Source: CAYLLN01 sp036496265
GTDB lineage: Bacteria; Planctomycetota; Planctomycetia; Pirellulales; Pirellulaceae
DNA length: 24,029 nucleotides
Direction of reading: 5' to 3'
Assembly (NCBI GenBank): GCA_036496265.1
Contig: DASXLL010000263.1
Location: forward strand, 1 to 24,029
This document shows, piece after piece, positions 23,513-24,029 of this stretch. The stretch's first letter is position 1. Every line of letters starts with the position of its first letter. A program made the translations under genes and the position numbers. The notes beneath the pieces were generated by a model. That model was given only the letters and a program-made list of their open reading frames with translations. It searched no databases and had not been told where the DNA came from.

Positions 23513-23579
23513 TTGTCACGTCGCGAATTGCGCCGCGCACGTTGGACCGCCCGCAAAACCGAGCCGCCGGTGTGAAGTA

Positions 23580-24029
23580 TCAACGAGCTTTCATTCCCGA
23601 AAATGCCTGCGCGTTTAAAGTGGGGCGCAGATGATACACGGGGCTGCGATCAGCACGATCCACAGCGTCCGCGGAACCTCTCTTTGCGTTGGTGGCGGCC
23701 GATTGTTCGAAGTTCTGGAATGTGCCCATCCACCGATCCCAGACATTGAAGAACGATCCGAAATTGACTTTCGTGTTGGTGTGATGCGCGTCGTGATGAC
23801 GCACGGTGTTAAGGCCGTCGTACAGCCAATGCCGCGCGACGATCGCCGGAACCACTTCGTAACCGGTATGTCCGGCCGCATTGACCTCCGCGTCGTACCA
23901 CAGAAATGTTAGGAGCGCGAGCGGGTGCAGCGGAACAAACAAAACGAGCAGGGCGATAACGATGAACTGCGTGACGGCCTCCAGCGGCTGAAAGGCATAG
24001 ATGGCCCACGGCGTGGGAGTCAGCGAGCG
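23580..24029 (-). CDS. Sterol desaturase / fatty acid hydroxylase family, C-terminal part
   Basis: The frame is open to the window edge, so the gene starts beyond 24029; 149 residues are visible. The apparent start at 23942 is a TTG inside the protein. Seen: a membrane-associated stretch (AIYAFQPLEAVTQFIVIALL, LFVPLHPLALLTFLWYDAEV), GHTGYEVVP, and a histidine box HDAHHTNTKVNFGSFFNVWD followed by RWMGTF, all typical of the di-iron fatty acid hydroxylase superfamily. Earlier His boxes must lie upstream. Members are integral membrane oxygenases acting on sterols, fatty acids or carotenoids; the substrate here is unknown. It is convergent with the efflux operon, 67 bases from the second pump's stop, with no clear terminator between. 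Confidence 0.88.
   Translation of the reverse strand, partial: RSLTPTPWAIYAFQPLEAVTQFIVIALLVLFVPLHPLALLTFLWYDAEVNAAGHTGYEVVPAIVARHWLYDGLNTVRHHDAHHTNTKVNFGSFFNVWDRWMGTFQNFEQSAATNAKRGSADAVDRADRSPVYHLRPTLNAQAFSGMKAR

Overview
The window looks like a piece of a planctomycete chromosome, probably of the Pirellulales type. It is GC-rich overall. The lineage clues are a membrane-anchored Ser/Thr kinase joined to a WD40 propeller array, a short ECF sigma factor of the kind that usually accompanies such kinases, a DUF4058 protein, and stretches of degenerate word-like repeat filler between and even inside genes. The lineage is inferred from family content, not from a marker gene.

Layout. (1) 1-3271, plus strand: a fatty-acid-type catabolic operon with a 5'-truncated 3-hydroxyacyl-CoA dehydrogenase, an ACAD10/11-like acyl-CoA dehydrogenase and an SDR oxidoreductase. 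(2) 3347-3904, minus: an ECF sigma factor gene broken by one in-frame amber codon at the position of a conserved Tyr. (3) 3905-4597: AT-richer filler without a convincing gene. (4) 4598-9976, minus: a signalling block, read from high to low coordinates as kinase, WD40 protein, DUF4058 protein and two tiny ATGA-coupled genes. Kinase and WD40 parts are normally one polypeptide; here they are split by a frameshift, and the kinase domain also carries an in-frame filler insertion of about 53 residues. (5) 10035-10183: a short intergenic region with three consecutive stem-loops. (6) 10184-11943, minus: a CoxG-like SRPBCC protein and a second acyl-CoA dehydrogenase, separated by a hairpin-forming filler. 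(7) 12066-13838, plus: an exported PQQ-type beta-propeller dehydrogenase-like protein. (8) 13839-14544: mostly uncharacterised, with one plausible 108-aa coiled-coil ORF. (9) 14545-23512: a TetR repressor divergent from a tripartite efflux operon with one periplasmic adaptor lipoprotein and two tandem HAE1/AcrB-type RND pumps. A perfect 20-bp palindrome lies between regulator and operon, just downstream of a plausible promoter. (10) 23580-24029, minus: the C-terminal part of a sterol desaturase/fatty acid hydroxylase, running off the window.

How they fit: two separate acyl-CoA oxidation sets and a lipid hydroxylase suggest lipid or hydroxy-acid metabolism. The TetR/MFP/RND/RND unit is a self-contained, locally repressed efflux system whose outer-membrane channel is not in view. 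The most unusual part is the damaged signalling region: a nonsense-mutated sigma factor, a frameshifted kinase-WD40 gene and repeat filler that has entered the kinase reading frame. No complete new defence or biosynthetic system is evident; the best candidates for undescribed biology are the filler/hairpin elements and the coupled small-gene pair at 4598-4995.
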